This document shows, in pieces, positions 34,856 to 42,913 of a stretch of 64,000 bases of DNA. Below the pieces are notes generated by a model that did no database searches, was not told the origin of the DNA, and saw only the letters and a list, made by a program, of their open reading frames with translations. The stretch is from NCBI GenBank assembly GCA_963709655.1, contig CAVPXF010000056.1, forward strand, positions 186,001 to 250,000, given 5' to 3'. Source of the DNA: Roseiarcus sp963709655. Lineage in GTDB: Bacteria > Pseudomonadota > Alphaproteobacteria > Rhizobiales > Beijerinckiaceae. Position 1 is the first letter of the stretch. Every line of letters starts with the position of its first letter. The position numbers and the translations under genes were made by a program.

Positions 34856-35197
34856 TCAGTCGACCTCGATCGCCGTCACTCGCATCGCGTCTCCGGCCGT
34901 CATTCGCACATGCACGCCGCCGCACTCGGGGCAGGGTCCATAGCGTTCGGCGAGCGGCACGGTCCTGGCGCAGTCCGTGCACCAGCCGGCGCCGGGCACG
35001 CGGACGATCTCGAGCGTCGCGCCCTCGGCGATTGTGCCGGCCGACACTGCGGAGAAGCAGAAGCTCAGCGCCTCCGGCTCGATATGGCTCAGCGCTCCGA
35101 TGTCGATGAGGATACGACGGACCCGGCTTGCCCCCTCGCGTCCGGCCGCCTCGACCGCGATCTCGACGATGCTTTCGGTCAACGCCATTTCGTGCAT
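34856..35197 (-). CDS. hypA: Hydrogenase/urease nickel metallochaperone HypA
   Basis: Delivers nickel to [NiFe]-hydrogenase (or urease) together with HypB. 113 residues, full length. The MHE start (MHEMALTESIVEIAVE) provides the nickel ligand His2, and a zinc site is formed by CTDCAR and CPECGG. No other hyp, hydrogenase or urease gene lies in this window, which is unusual because hypA normally stands with hypB. Confidence 0.93.
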   Translation of the reverse strand: MHEMALTESIVEIAVEAAGREGASRVRRILIDIGALSHIEPEALSFCFSAVSAGTIAEGATLEIVRVPGAGWCTDCARTVPLAERYGPCPECGGVHVRMTAGDAMRVTAIEVD

Positions 35198-35680
35198 CAG
35201 TCAGCCTCCACGCCGAGCTGCTGCTTAGCGCGTAACGAATTCTGGTCCGAAATCGCGCCGAAACCCCTCGTCCGGCCCTTCGGGCGCTCTTGTGTCTGGC
35301 GAATATGGCAGGATCGGCGACGCAGCCACCGAGCAAGGAAGGACTTGGGGCCATGCGAGATAAGACCCGCGTTGTCCGCCTCGATGTCGCAAAGAACAAT
35401 GTCGACGCCTGCATTGGTTCGGAGGGACTGCCGCTGTCGGCGGCGCCCCGGAGGGCGAGGTCGAACTCGTCGCGCGGCGCGGCCCCAACCGGCTCGACCC
35501 GGAGGGTTGCGCCCAGGAGCAAGGGGGGATCGTTCTGGCGGCGCGAGCTTGCACACGGATGCGGTGCAGCTAATATCCACGCACGACGCTCGACGGGGGA
35601 AATGCGCCGACCGGCCCATGCTCGCTGGCGTGCGTCCTTCGCTGAAACCGCCTAGACGTCGCCATCGAGGAACGCGCCGC
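35198..35680. other. Intergenic region before the lig cluster, with a decayed IS110-type fragment
   Basis: About 480 bp with no intact gene. From 35354 it holds a piece resembling the start of an IS110-family transposase (annotated separately). The rest, up to the ligJ start, probably contains the lig promoter, but I see no clear site. Confidence 0.5.
35354..35450 (+). mobile_element. Remnant of an IS110-family transposase N-terminus
   Basis: The frame from ATG 35354 reads MRDKTRVVRLDVAKNNVDAC, close to the RuvC-like start of IS110 transposases (VGLDVAK with the first Asp). About 85 bases on, the similarity continues as PEGEVELVARR in another frame, then fades. Too short and broken to be active. 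The family call is moderate. Confidence 0.45.
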
Positions 35681-36709
35681 ATGATCATCGACTGTCACGG
35701 CCATTACACGACCGCGCCTAAGGCGCTGGAGGCTTGGCGCAACCAGCAGATCGCCGGGATCAAGGACCCGGCCGCCGTGCCGAAAGCGTCCGACCTCAGG
35801 ATCAGCGACGACGAACTCAGGGAATCGATCGAGGCCAACCAGCTCAAGTTCATGCGCGAGCGCGGCGCCGACCTGACCGTCTTCTCGCCGCGCGCGAGCT
35901 TCATGGCCCACCACATCGGCGATTTCGCCATCAGCTCGACCTGGGCGGCGATCTGCAACGAGCTGATCCACCGGGTGGCAAGGCTCTTTCCCGAATGCTT
36001 CATCGGTGCGGCAATGCTGCCGCAAAGCCCCGGCGTCGACCCGAAGACCTGCATTCCCGAGCTCGAGAAGTGCGTGAAGGAGTACGGCTTCGTAGGGGTC
36101 AACCTCAATCCCGACCCGTCCGGAGGTCACTGGACGAGTCCGCCGCTGACCGACCGGCACTGGTATCCGATCTACGAGACGATGGTCGAGTACGACATCC
36201 CGGCGATGGTGCATGTCTCGACCAGCTGCAACGCCTGCTTCCACACTACCGGCGCCCATTACATCAACGCCGATACGACGGCGGTGATGCAGCTCATCCA
36301 GGGAGACCTGTTCAAGGATTTCCCGACGCTTCGCTTTGTCATCCCGCACGGGGGTGGCGCGGCGCCCTACCACTGGGGCCGCTACCGAGGCCTCGCCCAG
36401 GAGTTGAAAAAGCCGCTGCTCAAGGACTGCCTGCTCAAGAACGTTTTCTTCGACACCTGCGTCTACCACCAGCCGGGGATCGACCTCTTGACCCGGGTGA
36501 TCCCGGTCGACAACGTTTTGTTCGCCAGCGAAATGATCGGCGCGGTGCGCGGCATCGATCCGGAGACCGGCCATCACTACGACGACACCAGGCGCTACAT
36601 CGAGGCGACGGCGAACCTGTCGCCCGAGGAGCGTCACAAGGTCTATGAGGGCAATGCGCGCCGCGTCTATCCGCGGCTCGACGCCGCGCTGAAGTCCCAG
36701 GGCCGATAA
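35681..36709 (+). CDS. ligJ: 4-oxalomesaconate hydratase (LigJ-like amidohydrolase superfamily)
   Basis: Hydrates 4-oxalomesaconate to 4-carboxy-4-hydroxy-2-oxoadipate in the protocatechuate 4,5-cleavage pathway. A 342-residue metal-dependent protein with the N-terminal metal site MIIDCHGHYTTAP, GFVGVNLNPDPSGGHW, the HVSTSCNACFHTTGAHYIN stretch, FVIPHGGGAAPYH and the late FASEMIGAVRG. ATG 35681 follows GAGGA. First gene of the lig cluster. LigJ identity is supported strongly by the next genes, since the amidohydrolase family alone is broad. Confidence 0.9.
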   Translation: MIIDCHGHYTTAPKALEAWRNQQIAGIKDPAAVPKASDLRISDDELRESIEANQLKFMRERGADLTVFSPRASFMAHHIGDFAISSTWAAICNELIHRVARLFPECFIGAAMLPQSPGVDPKTCIPELEKCVKEYGFVGVNLNPDPSGGHWTSPPLTDRHWYPIYETMVEYDIPAMVHVSTSCNACFHTTGAHYINADTTAVMQLIQGDLFKDFPTLRFVIPHGGGAAPYHWGRYRGLAQELKKPLLKDCLLKNVFFDTCVYHQPGIDLLTRVIPVDNVLFASEMIGAVRGIDPETGHHYDDTRRYIEATANLSPEERHKVYEGNARRVYPRLDAALKSQGR

Positions 36710-36734
36710 GCGAGCCGACTAAGGAGACATGCCC

Positions 36735-37418
36735 ATGACCGAGCTCGGCATCGTCCGACGCAAGATCCACCGCGCCGAGCGCACGGCCGTCGACCGGCTC
36801 GCGGCCCTCGGCGTCGCGACCGTCCACGAGGCGATGGGGCGCGTGGGCCTCATGCAGAGCTACATGCGGCCGATCTATCCGGGCGCTCAAGTCTCCGGCA
36901 CGGCGGTGACGGTGCTGCTGCATCCTGGCGACAACTGGATGATGCACGTGGCGGCGGAGCAGATCGAGCCCGGCGACATCGTCGTCGCGGCGATCAGCGC
37001 CGAATGCACCGATGGCTATTTCGGCGACCTGCTGGCGACCTCGTTCAAGGCGCGCGGGGCGCGAGCGCTGATCATCGACGGGGGGGTGCGCGACGTGAAG
37101 ACGCTGACCGAGATGGGCTTCCCGGTGTGGAGCAAATGCGTTTCCGCCAAGGGCACGGTCAAGGCGACGCTGGGCTCGGTCAACATCCCGGTCGTCTGCG
37201 CCGGCGCCCTGGTCAATCCCGGCGATGCGATCGTCGCCGACGACGACGGCGTGGTCGTCGTGCCCGCGGCCTGGGCCGAGAAGACGGTCGCCGCGGCGGC
37301 GGCGCGCGAAGCCAACGAGGGCGACAAGCGCATGAAGCTCGCCTCCGGCGTGCTCGGCCTCGACATGTATGCAATGCGCGAGCCGCTCGAGAAAGCCGGC
37401 TTGAAATACATCGACTGA
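36735..37418 (+). CDS. ligK: 4-carboxy-4-hydroxy-2-oxoadipate aldolase
   Basis: Splits 4-carboxy-4-hydroxy-2-oxoadipate into pyruvate and oxaloacetate, the last step of the pathway. A 227-residue RraA-like aldolase with TVHEAMGRVGLM, GTAVTVLLHPGDNWMMH and the metal and substrate block GGVRDVKTLTEMGFPV. A GDGVVVVP-type DDDGVVVVPA follows. ATG 36735 is eight bases behind AAGGAG and is preferred to the ATG two codons upstream. It lies 25 bp after ligJ. Confidence 0.93.
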   Translation: MTELGIVRRKIHRAERTAVDRLAALGVATVHEAMGRVGLMQSYMRPIYPGAQVSGTAVTVLLHPGDNWMMHVAAEQIEPGDIVVAAISAECTDGYFGDLLATSFKARGARALIIDGGVRDVKTLTEMGFPVWSKCVSAKGTVKATLGSVNIPVVCAGALVNPGDAIVADDDGVVVVPAAWAEKTVAAAAAREANEGDKRMKLASGVLGLDMYAMREPLEKAGLKYID

Positions 37419-37429
37419 GGCTTTCGATC

Positions 37430-38377
37430 ATGAGCGCTAAGGCTAAGCCCGTCACCGGGCCGTTCGAAAAGACCAAGGGCTGGCTCGACTGGTATGCCGG
37501 TCCGAGCAAGCCCGACTTCGTCCTGCCGCCCGGCAGCGTCAACTCGCATTGCCATGTGTTTGGCCCAGGCGCGGAGTTTCCTTACGCGCCCGAGCGCAAG
37601 TACACCCCCTGCGACGCCAGCAAGGCTGAGCTTTTAGCGCTGCGCGACCACCTCGGCTTCGCTCGCAACGTCATCGTGCAGGCGACCTGCCATGGCGCCG
37701 ACAATCGCGCCATGGTCGACGCCTGCATGGCGAGCGCCGGCCGTGCGCGCGGCGTGGCGACAATCCGGCGCAGCGTCACCGACGGCGAACTCCATTCGCT
37801 CCATGACGCCGGGGTCCGGGGCGTCCGCTTCAATTTCGTCAAGCGCCTCGTCGACTTCACGCCGAAGGACGAGCTGATGGAGATCGCCGGGCGCATCTCC
37901 GAGCTCGGCTGGCACGTCGTCATTTATTTCGAGGCCGTGGACCTGCCGGAGCTCTGGGACTTTTTCACCGCCCTGCCGACAACCGTCGTCGTCGACCACA
38001 TGGGTCGACCCGACGTGACGAAGCCGGTCGACGGCCCCGAGTTCGCGCTTGTCCTCAAATTCATGCGCGAGAACGCCAACGTCTGGGCCAAGGTGTCGGG
38101 CGCCGAGCGCCTGTCGGTTTCGGGGCCGCCGGCGCTGAACGGCGAGCGTCGGCCTTATCGCGACTTTGCCCCCTTCGCCCGCAAGGTGGTCGAAACCTTC
38201 CCCGACCGCGCAATCTGGGGAACGGACTGGCCGCATCCCAATCTCAAGGACCACATGCCCGACGACGGCCTGCTGGTCGACATCATCCCCTCGATCGCGC
38301 CGACCCCGGAGCTGCAGCAAAAGCTCCTCGTCGACAATCCGATGCGTCTCTACTGGCCCGAAGAGACAGGAGGCTGA
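37430..38377 (+). CDS. ligI: 2-pyrone-4,6-dicarboxylate hydrolase
   Basis: Hydrolyses the lactone 2-pyrone-4,6-dicarboxylate to oxalomesaconate. A 315-residue amidohydrolase-superfamily protein with the early SVNSHCHVFGPGAEFPYAP, GVRGVRFNFVKRL, VVDHMGRPDV and the C-terminal WGTDWPHPNLKDHMPDDG, all typical of LigI. It follows ligK by 11 bp and is followed by ligA three bases after its stop. Confidence 0.95.
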   Translation: MSAKAKPVTGPFEKTKGWLDWYAGPSKPDFVLPPGSVNSHCHVFGPGAEFPYAPERKYTPCDASKAELLALRDHLGFARNVIVQATCHGADNRAMVDACMASAGRARGVATIRRSVTDGELHSLHDAGVRGVRFNFVKRLVDFTPKDELMEIAGRISELGWHVVIYFEAVDLPELWDFFTALPTTVVVDHMGRPDVTKPVDGPEFALVLKFMRENANVWAKVSGAERLSVSGPPALNGERRPYRDFAPFARKVVETFPDRAIWGTDWPHPNLKDHMPDDGLLVDIIPSIAPTPELQQKLLVDNPMRLYWPEETGG

Positions 38378-38380
38378 ACC

Positions 38381-38794
38381 ATGGCGCTCGACAAGGAGTT
38401 TAGCGACATTCCCGGTACGATCGTCTTCGACGCCGAGCAATCGCGCAAAGGCTATTGGCTGAACCAGTTCTGCATGTCGCTGATGAAGGCCGACAACCGC
38501 GCCCGCTTCAAGGCGAACGAGCGCGCCTATCTCGACGAGTGGAAGATGACCGAGGAGCAGAAGCAGGCGGTCCTCGACCGCGACCTCAACCGCATGATGG
38601 CGCTCGGCGGCAACATCTACTTTCTGTCGAAGATCGGCGCGACCGACGGCAAGAGCTTCCAGCAAATGGCGGGCTCCATGACCGGCATGAGCGAGGACGC
38701 GTACCGCAAGATGATGGTCGCCGGCGGCCGCAAGATCGACGGAAACCGCAGGATCGGCGAGGACGGCGACGCCCAGCGTCCGGCGAAAGACTGA
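38381..38794 (+). CDS. ligA: Protocatechuate 4,5-dioxygenase alpha subunit
   Basis: Small subunit of the extradiol ring-cleavage enzyme; forms the lid over the active site. 137 residues with the RKGYWLNQFCMSLMKADNRA helix region (conserved in LigA) and NIYFLSKIGATDGKSFQQ. The partner ligB starts 41 bp later. Confidence 0.95.
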   Translation: MALDKEFSDIPGTIVFDAEQSRKGYWLNQFCMSLMKADNRARFKANERAYLDEWKMTEEQKQAVLDRDLNRMMALGGNIYFLSKIGATDGKSFQQMAGSMTGMSEDAYRKMMVAGGRKIDGNRRIGEDGDAQRPAKD

Positions 38795-38835
38795 CGGTCT
38801 CCCGACTGTCCCTCGACTTCAAGGACATTTCGAAC

Positions 38836-39693
38836 ATGGCCCGCATCACCGCCTCTCTTTATACATCGCACATCCCCGCCGTCGGGGCCGCCTTCGACCA
38901 TGGCCGGACGAAGGAGGATTACTGGAAGCCGGTGTTCGCCGGATACGACTTCGACAAGGAATGGATGAAGACGCACACGCCCGACGTGATCTTTCTTGTC
39001 TACAACGATCACGCCACCGCCTTCAGCCTGCAGTTTATCCCCACCTTTGCGATCATGACCGGCCCCGAGTTCAACCCCGCGGACGAAGGTTACGGCGCGC
39101 GTCCTGTGCCGAAGGTGATCGGCGATCCGGAGCTCGCCTCGCACATCGCCTCCGAGGTGATCCAGCAGGATTTCGACCTGACCATGGTCAACGAGATCGA
39201 CGTCGACCACGGCCTCACTGTGCCGTTGACCTGCGTGTTCGGCAAGGTCGACGCCTGGCCGTGCAAGGTCATTCCGTTCGCGGTCAACGTCGTGCAGCAC
39301 CCGGTGCCGTCGGGGGCGCGCTGTTTCGCCCTCGGCCAGGCGATCGGTCGGGCGATCCGAAGCTATCCGGAGGATCTCAACGTCCAGATCTGGGGCACCG
39401 GCGGCATGAGCCACCAGCTTCAGGGGCCGCGCGCGGGCCTGATCAACAGGGAGTGGGACAACAAGTTCCTCGACCGGCTGATCGACGACCCCAGGGGCCT
39501 GGCGCAGACGCCGAACATCGAATACGTCCGCGAGGCGGGTTCGGAGGGCATCGAGCTCGTGATGTGGCTGATCGCGCGCGGCGCGATGGCGGACGTCGTC
39601 GCGGGCGGCCCGAAGCCGAAGGTGGCGCACCGGTTCTACCATGTTCCGGCGTCCAACACCGCCGTTGGCCATCTCATTCTGGAAAACGGATGA
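38836..39693 (+). CDS. ligB: Protocatechuate 4,5-dioxygenase beta subunit
   Basis: Catalytic subunit that opens protocatechuate between carbons 4 and 5 using Fe(II) and oxygen. 285 residues of the LigB superfamily. The iron-ligand region TSHIPAVGAAFD is at the N-terminus and FLVYNDHATAFSL carries the second set; ENG ends the protein. ATG 38836 follows AAGGA. Its stop overlaps the next start as ATGA, although that next gene is not a lig gene. Confidence 0.96.
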   Translation: MARITASLYTSHIPAVGAAFDHGRTKEDYWKPVFAGYDFDKEWMKTHTPDVIFLVYNDHATAFSLQFIPTFAIMTGPEFNPADEGYGARPVPKVIGDPELASHIASEVIQQDFDLTMVNEIDVDHGLTVPLTCVFGKVDAWPCKVIPFAVNVVQHPVPSGARCFALGQAIGRAIRSYPEDLNVQIWGTGGMSHQLQGPRAGLINREWDNKFLDRLIDDPRGLAQTPNIEYVREAGSEGIELVMWLIARGAMADVVAGGPKPKVAHRFYHVPASNTAVGHLILENG

Positions 39694-40070
39694 AAAATAT
39701 TGGCTGGGGGTTGATCGCCCTCCTTGCGTTCGCAGTGTCGCCGGCCACGGCGGTTGACCCCCAAGCATCGCTAAAGGGGGGTCTCGGGACAATCTGTCAG
39801 GTCGGCAATGTCAAAACCTTCTACCTCGCCATTTATCCGAAGACCAAACTTGCCGTATTTACCTTCAATCCAAGTGATAAAACTTCCATGTCCCTTGGCA
39901 TGTTCGAGCACAGGACGGGTGAAGGTGTGACGGCATTCTTCCCGACGGAAATGACGATCATATTCGTTGCCGACCCAGGGAGCGGTCTCCAAAGCAAAGC
40001 ATCGGTCACAAGCCCGGACGATCTAGCCGAAGGCAATGTGACGTGCGACAGCTTCAGAAATCTTGAATAG
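39690..40070 (+). CDS. Small exported protein of unknown function inside the lig cluster
   Basis: A 126-residue protein with a clear signal peptide (MKNIGWGLIALLAFAVSPAT, cleavage near ATA-VDP). The mature part has two cysteines (in GTICQVGN and VTCDSFRN), perhaps a disulphide. I do not recognise a family. The start overlaps the ligB stop as ATGA, so it may be co-translated. Base composition is visibly less GC-rich than the lig genes, and with the next gene it separates ligB from ligC; both look like a later insertion. Confidence 0.7.
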   Translation: MKNIGWGLIALLAFAVSPATAVDPQASLKGGLGTICQVGNVKTFYLAIYPKTKLAVFTFNPSDKTSMSLGMFEHRTGEGVTAFFPTEMTIIFVADPGSGLQSKASVTSPDDLAEGNVTCDSFRNLE

Positions 40071-40283
40071 GTTGGGGGGCGCGCAGACCGCGAAGAGAAA
40101 AATTTGAGCAGTCTACAGTGACCCGCCTTTGCGCCCATCCCCAACACTGGAAAACGCAGTGTAGAAATTGCTGACGTCCATCTCACGTCGTTAGTTAAGC
40201 GGCGCGGTGAATAATAGCGGTGAAGTTAATTCGGCTTTGTGAAGCGAGTAGGTGCCGTCCGCTTTTTTTTGGAGTGTAAACAT
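40071..40283. other. AT-rich gap before the GIY-YIG-like gene
   Basis: A short intergenic stretch, clearly poorer in GC than the lig genes, with a run of eight T (40263-40270) just before the GGAG ribosome site of the next gene. No coding signal is seen. It probably contains a promoter for the inserted gene. Confidence 0.4.
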
Positions 40284-41087
40284 GTGACCGACTCTCGCGT
40301 TAGGCTGCTGGATGACTTGGTTGCGACCGTAAGCAAAGACTACTACAGCGCTGACGGGAAAGAACCGCGCTTTTACACCTATGTGTGGTTCCACCTGGAC
40401 GTGGCTATCAATGTAGGCAAGGGCTGCGACAAGCGCTATCGCGAGTTCATCGCGAATGAAGCGTACAACAGCGCCGAGGCGCGCGACTACGTTCGAAAAC
40501 ATCATAAGGAGTTAGAATGCTTTTTCGCGGCGTCGAACATCACGGAACCGGCCGCGCTCGCGATTGAGTACATGCTGATCGGGCATTTCAAGCGGCGCGA
40601 CTTCGCCTACGAGGACGGTCCTGGTGGCACGCTCTTCAATGTCCGGCGCGGGCAGTTGCCGGTGCTCTCGGGTCGCGATGCAAATTTGTGGCACTTAAAG
40701 AAAAGTGCGGGTCTCATTCCGGTCCTATCGATCATCACGCCGTTGGCGAAGGGCAAACATGGAAGGAACCTTAAGGACGGACCGGACTTTGCCCCTTCCG
40801 ATAAATTAACGCTGATTACCGATGACAATCCGTGGCAATACAACACCCGAGGTTGGCGGTTTTTCGAAGCGGTGATGCGTCAGCGACCGGCGACCGTTGC
40901 CGAGACGATTGCAATGACAGAGGCCGCACTGCGCAAGGGCATCAACGTCGGAACAGGCCGGAGCGCCACCATCGCTCAAGGGCATTTGAAGTGGCTCTAT
41001 CATTGGGGCCGGTATCTTGTGGTCAATGGCAAGTTTTGGGCCGCCGGCGCCGGTGATCGCCCTGAAGCGAAAGTCAACAGCCCCTAA
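40284..41087 (+). CDS. GIY-YIG-like domain protein, inserted between ligB and ligC
   Basis: A 267-residue protein. The first half resembles a GIY-YIG nuclease-like fold: FYTYVWFH (about 30-37), NVGKG (43-47) followed by basic residues, an Asn-rich turn, then NITEPAALAIEYMLIGHF with the acidic residue expected for metal binding. The classic GIY and YIG are written YTYVW and NVGKG, so the match is to divergent members. The C-terminal third (RGWRFFEAV onwards) looks like a small helical DNA-binding or winged-helix domain. GTG 40284 is chosen, nine bases after GGAG. Lower GC and its position in a metabolic operon suggest horizontal arrival. Confidence 0.65.
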   Translation: MTDSRVRLLDDLVATVSKDYYSADGKEPRFYTYVWFHLDVAINVGKGCDKRYREFIANEAYNSAEARDYVRKHHKELECFFAASNITEPAALAIEYMLIGHFKRRDFAYEDGPGGTLFNVRRGQLPVLSGRDANLWHLKKSAGLIPVLSIITPLAKGKHGRNLKDGPDFAPSDKLTLITDDNPWQYNTRGWRFFEAVMRQRPATVAETIAMTEAALRKGINVGTGRSATIAQGHLKWLYHWGRYLVVNGKFWAAGAGDRPEAKVNSP

Positions 41088-41101
41088 GCCGAGGAGTTTT
41101 C

Positions 41102-42061
41102 ATGTCTAACACCATCAAAGTCGCGCTTGCGGGCGCCGGCGCCTTCGGCCTCAAGCATCTCGACGGCATCAAGCGGATCGACGGGATCGAGGTGATCTCG
41201 CTCGTCGGGCGCGAACTCGACAAGACGCAGGAGGCGGCCAAAAAATATGGCGTCGGCCACGCGACGACCGAGCTTTCCGAGACGCTGAAGCTTCCCGGCC
41301 TCGACGCGGTGATTCTGGCGACGCCCACCCAGATGCACGCCGCCCAGGCGATCCAGTGCCTCGAGGCCGGCAAGCACGTGCAGGTCGAGATCCCGCTGGC
41401 CGACAGCCTCGAGGACGCCGAGGCGGTCGCGGCGATGCAGACGACAACGGGCCTCGTGGCCCTGGTCGGCCACACGCGGCGGTTCAATCCGAGCCACCAG
41501 TTCGTCCACAAACGCATCCTGGCGGGGGAGTTCCATATCCAGCAGATGGACGTGCAGACCTATTTCTTCCGCCGCACCAACATGAACGCGCTCGGCCAGC
41601 CGCGAAGCTGGACCGACCACCTGCTCTGGCACCACGCCGCGCACACGGTCGACCTGTTCGCCTATCAGGCCCGCTCGCCGATTGTGAAGGCGAACGCGGT
41701 CCAAGGGCCGATCCATGCCAACCTCGGCATCGCCATGGACATGAGCATTCAACTCAAGGCGGCGAACGGCGCGATCTGCACGCTGTCGCTGTCGTTCAAC
41801 AACAACGGGCCGCTCGGCACATTCTTCCGCTACATCGGCGACAGTGCTACCTACATCGCCCGCTACGACGACCTCTTTACCGGCAAGGACGAGACAATCG
41901 ACGTCAGCAAGGTCGACGTGTCGATGAACGGCATCGAGTTGCAGGACCGCGAGTTCTTCGCCGCCATCCGCGAGGGCCGCGAGCCCAACGCCAGCGTCGC
42001 TGAGGTGCTGCCGTGCTACCGGGTGCTGGCCGAACTCGAAAAGCAACTCGCAGCGGGCTGA
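41102..42061 (+). CDS. ligC: 4-carboxy-2-hydroxymuconate-6-semialdehyde dehydrogenase
   Basis: Oxidises the ring-cleavage product of protocatechuate to 2-pyrone-4,6-dicarboxylate with NADP. A 319-residue Gfo/Idh/MocA-type oxidoreductase with the Rossmann motif LAGAGAFGLKHLDGIKRIDG at the N-terminus, HVQVEIPLADSLEDAEAV, GHTRRFNPSHQF and TYFFRRTNMNALG. ATG 41102 lies 14 bp after the inserted gene and follows GAGGAG. It completes the route protocatechuate to pyruvate plus oxaloacetate encoded here by ligAB, ligC, ligI, ligJ and ligK. Confidence 0.93.
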   Translation: MSNTIKVALAGAGAFGLKHLDGIKRIDGIEVISLVGRELDKTQEAAKKYGVGHATTELSETLKLPGLDAVILATPTQMHAAQAIQCLEAGKHVQVEIPLADSLEDAEAVAAMQTTTGLVALVGHTRRFNPSHQFVHKRILAGEFHIQQMDVQTYFFRRTNMNALGQPRSWTDHLLWHHAAHTVDLFAYQARSPIVKANAVQGPIHANLGIAMDMSIQLKAANGAICTLSLSFNNNGPLGTFFRYIGDSATYIARYDDLFTGKDETIDVSKVDVSMNGIELQDREFFAAIREGREPNASVAEVLPCYRVLAELEKQLAAG

Positions 42062-42572
42062 GCGCTGCGGCCGCCAGCCTTCCAGCGGCGCGAACATGTC
42101 TTAAAGGGGTGCCGAGTCGACAATTTCTTGCCAAAAAGCGAAGGCGGCGTTAGTTTCATCCCAATGCCCGGTCCAGCCCTTGCGATATCGATTGCCATGA
42201 TTCCGGCGCGCCCAGCGGTTTCCGCTTGGCGCGGGGGTTCAGCGCGGTCGATCGTCGGATCGAATGACGGCCGGGTCTTCTTTTCCCGCTTCGGGGGAAG
42301 GGGCCGCACGAATTAAAAATGGGCCGGGGGTCGCATGTAACCCATTGAAAATGCTCATTTCGGACGAGAGAATCCAAGGAATTCCAAAAAAATCCAACCG
42401 TCCAAAACCCGGAGATTCGCGGAGCCCCGATGCACGCCCGCGTAGACCTGAGGAAATCCAAATCTCGCACCGGAGGAAACTGGAGCAAGAGCGCGCGGCT
42501 TTCGAGGCGACCCGTCGGGCGGTCCGCTGCGCCATGTCGTCCCCGCCCGACTGGTGGCGATGAGAACGCGGG
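42062..42572. other. Intergenic region after ligC
   Basis: About 510 bp without a recognisable gene. Part of it (42320-42420) is poorer in GC. The short open frames have no ribosome sites or family resemblance. No terminator was seen after ligC. Confidence 0.5.
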
Positions 42573-42842
42573 CTAGTAATGCAGCGTTTCGCCTGGCGTC
42601 GATTCGAGCGAGAGGAGGAGTTTGCGCAACTGGCGGAACTTGCGCGAGCCGTAGTGCAGCGTGTCCTGCCCGAGGCGCGAAGACACGCCGACGACGTCGC
42701 CGAAGAAGACGGTGTGGGTGGACTGCTCGAGACGATCGCCGATTGCGCAATCGAAGACGGCCGCAGCGCCGACCAGCGCGGGCGCACCCGTGGCGATTTG
42801 TTTGACGCCGTGGATGCGTTCATCTCGGGCATGAATGTTCAT
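42573..42842 (-). pseudogene. Flavin reductase-like domain, N-terminal half missing
   Basis: Eighty-nine residues that match only the C-terminal half of the flavin reductase-like FMN-binding family (GAPALVGAAAVFDCAIGDRL, then THTVFFGDVVGV and LHYGSRKFRQL). The FMN-binding N-terminal half should precede it, but upstream is only a 70-bp gap and the end of the next gene. It is probably a deletion remnant, perhaps of the reductase partner of a two-component monooxygenase. Confidence 0.75.
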
Positions 42843-42913
42843 TTTGACCTCCCGTCTTCCGGCCCTGTATCGCGGACGCTGCGAAACCTTGATGGGCGCG
42901 CCGTTCCGCGTCC

